From: JAADHY01 sp964428935
Lineage (GTDB): Bacteria; Planctomycetota; Planctomycetia; Planctomycetales; Planctomycetaceae
DNA length: 7,565 nt
Direction: 5' to 3'
NCBI GenBank assembly: GCA_964428935.1
Contig: CAYSAG010000255.1
Coordinates: 1-7,565 of the forward strand
The translations under genes were made by a program, and so were the position numbers. Positions 7,202 through 7,565 of the stretch are shown piece by piece. Numbering within the stretch: the first letter of the stretch is position 1; the number at the start of each line of letters is the position of its first letter. The notes beneath the pieces are model-generated. The model made no database searches, was not told the DNA's origin, and saw only the letters and a list, made by a program, of their open reading frames with translations.

Positions 7202-7239
7202 GGCAAGACTTGCCAGACGTCTGGGGCGGCCGAGCGGCC
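7202..7239. promoter_or_regulatory. Cluster of three adjacent palindromes, possible operator
   Basis: Three perfect dyads follow each other: GGCAAG-A-CTTGCC (7202-7214), CCAGACGTCTGG (7213-7224, sharing two bases with the first) and GGCCG-AG-CGGCC (7228-7239). With centres only 1-4 bases wide, these suit binding by dimeric regulators better than RNA hairpins. They lie 350-390 bases upstream of the receptor start. No regulator gene is in view, so the role is inferred. Confidence 0.3.
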
Positions 7240-7321
7240 GGTGGACAGCGTCGCCGCTCCAGGACTCGTCCGCCACGTCGAGGAAGCAGGCGGCTCGCCA
7301 GCCGGCGGCAGGCGTTCGTTG

Positions 7322-7365
7322 CTCTTTCCGGTCGTTGGCCTGCCTGCTGGCGGTCACGGAAAGAG
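7322..7365. repeat. 9-bp perfect inverted repeat CTCTTTCCG / CGGAAAGAG
   Basis: CTCTTTCCG (7322-7330) and CGGAAAGAG (7357-7365) flank 26 bases that contain a smaller GCC-TGCT-GGC stem. It lies 41 bases after the stop of the TPR-type gene and could be its 3' structure, but no T-tract follows. The left arm is part of an 11-mer, TGCTCTTTCCG (7320-7330), that recurs at 7485-7495 inside that gene. Confidence 0.4.
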
Positions 7366-7405
7366 TGGAGGTGCGAGGCGGGTGGCGGCTTCCCAGTGAC
7401 CGAGG

Positions 7406-7565
7406 TCAGTTTGTTCGGGCCGGTTCGTCCAGGAGCGCTGCCGCTTCGTGTTCCAGCCGCGCCGCCTCGACGTTACCCGGGCACTGCTCTTTCCGCCGGG
7501 CGGTCCCTTTGCCGAAGCTGCAGCGTGCCTCCACGGCCTTGCCTTGCCGCCACTGAGCCATGCTC
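7406..7565 (-). CDS. C-terminal end of a TPR-type protein (partial, enters from the right edge)
   Basis: An open frame runs from the window edge to a TGA at 7408-7406. It covers the last 51 codons counted from an internal Met at 7561. Its tail shows MAQWRQGKAVEAR, then KGTARRKEQCPGN and RLEHEAAALLDEP. This lines up without gaps to the planctomycete TPR ending I know as roughly [LM]A..R.G...EAR....KA.......P...E..R...EAAALL, which often closes WD40, kinase or tetratricopeptide proteins. The helix-turn-helix spacing and the EAAALL end fit a final TPR helix pair, used for protein contacts. The two cysteines and the RRK stretch are less typical, so some drift is possible. The rest of the protein, and so its function, lies outside the window. 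It is on the same strand as the receptor, but the 553-base gap argues against one operon. Confidence 0.6.
   Translation of the reverse strand, partial: SMAQWRQGKAVEARCSFGKGTARRKEQCPGNVEAARLEHEAAALLDEPARTN

Larger units (their letters stand above)
6853..7405. other. 553-base intergenic region upstream of the receptor; dense in dyads, no gene seen
   Basis: No reading frame here looks like protein. Translations on both strands are Arg/Ser/Pro/Gly-rich with no recognisable motif. The region does hold several inverted repeats, listed separately: 6909-7046, 7139-7177, 7202-7239 and 7322-7365. A further dyad, TGACC-GA-GGTCA (7397-7408), covers the stop codon of the TPR-type gene. Smaller palindromes are CCCCGGGG just before the receptor ribosome binding site and GTTTCGAAAC at 6917-6926. 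The only clearly AT-rich patch is 7015-7029. Read on the minus strand it contains GATAAA, a possible -10 element, but no convincing -35 lies 16-18 bases before it. Confidence 0.6.

Noticed and set aside
6734..7357. Minus-strand frame of 207 codons ahead of and overlapping the receptor start
   Set aside because: It shows no domain, signal peptide or ribosome binding site. It spans all the dyads of the gap and overlaps the receptor in another frame.
7188..7556. Plus-strand frame of 122 codons
   Set aside because: Its right end is antisense to the TPR-type tail, which aligns with a known C-terminal pattern. The product itself is Arg/Ser/Ala-rich without motifs.

Overview
The window is GC-rich DNA whose three recognisable genes all lie on the minus strand. 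It most likely comes from a planctomycete (Planctomycetota). The reasons are the TonB-dependent receptor plug signature (DLDT..SKIDS..I..V.VIKGPY..RYGPG), a large secreted DUF4091 protein carrying carbohydrate-binding-type modules, and a protein tail at the right edge that matches the C-terminal TPR motif common in planctomycete proteins. These matches are from memory of the families. No search was run.

Layout in transcription order (right to left). 7565-7406 is the last 51 codons of a TPR-type protein that enters from outside the window. 7405-6853 is a 553-base gap with no convincing gene but many dyad-symmetric sequences. These include a cluster of three palindromes (7202-7239), a 9-bp inverted repeat (7322-7365), a bulged hairpin (7139-7177), and a possible structured leader RNA (7046-6909) just before the receptor gene. 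6852-4417 encodes an 811-residue outer-membrane TonB-dependent receptor with a GTG start and an AAGGGG ribosome binding site. 4416-4098 is a 319-base gap with no gene. 4097-453 encodes a 1214-residue secreted protein with two copies of a beta-domain plus jelly-roll unit, followed by a DUF4091 glycoside-hydrolase-like barrel. 452-1 carries no supported gene but holds two adjacent 20-bp dyads of identical 7-6-7 geometry that look like a REP-type intergenic element.

The receptor and the DUF4091 protein are the functional core. One is an energised outer-membrane importer, and the other is an exported, probably carbohydrate-active protein. Together they suggest a small glycan-acquisition pair, although the 319-base gap leaves open whether they share a transcript. 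No known mobile element, CRISPR array, tRNA or rRNA was seen. The least explained material is the non-coding DNA upstream of the receptor and the paired dyads after the DUF4091 gene.
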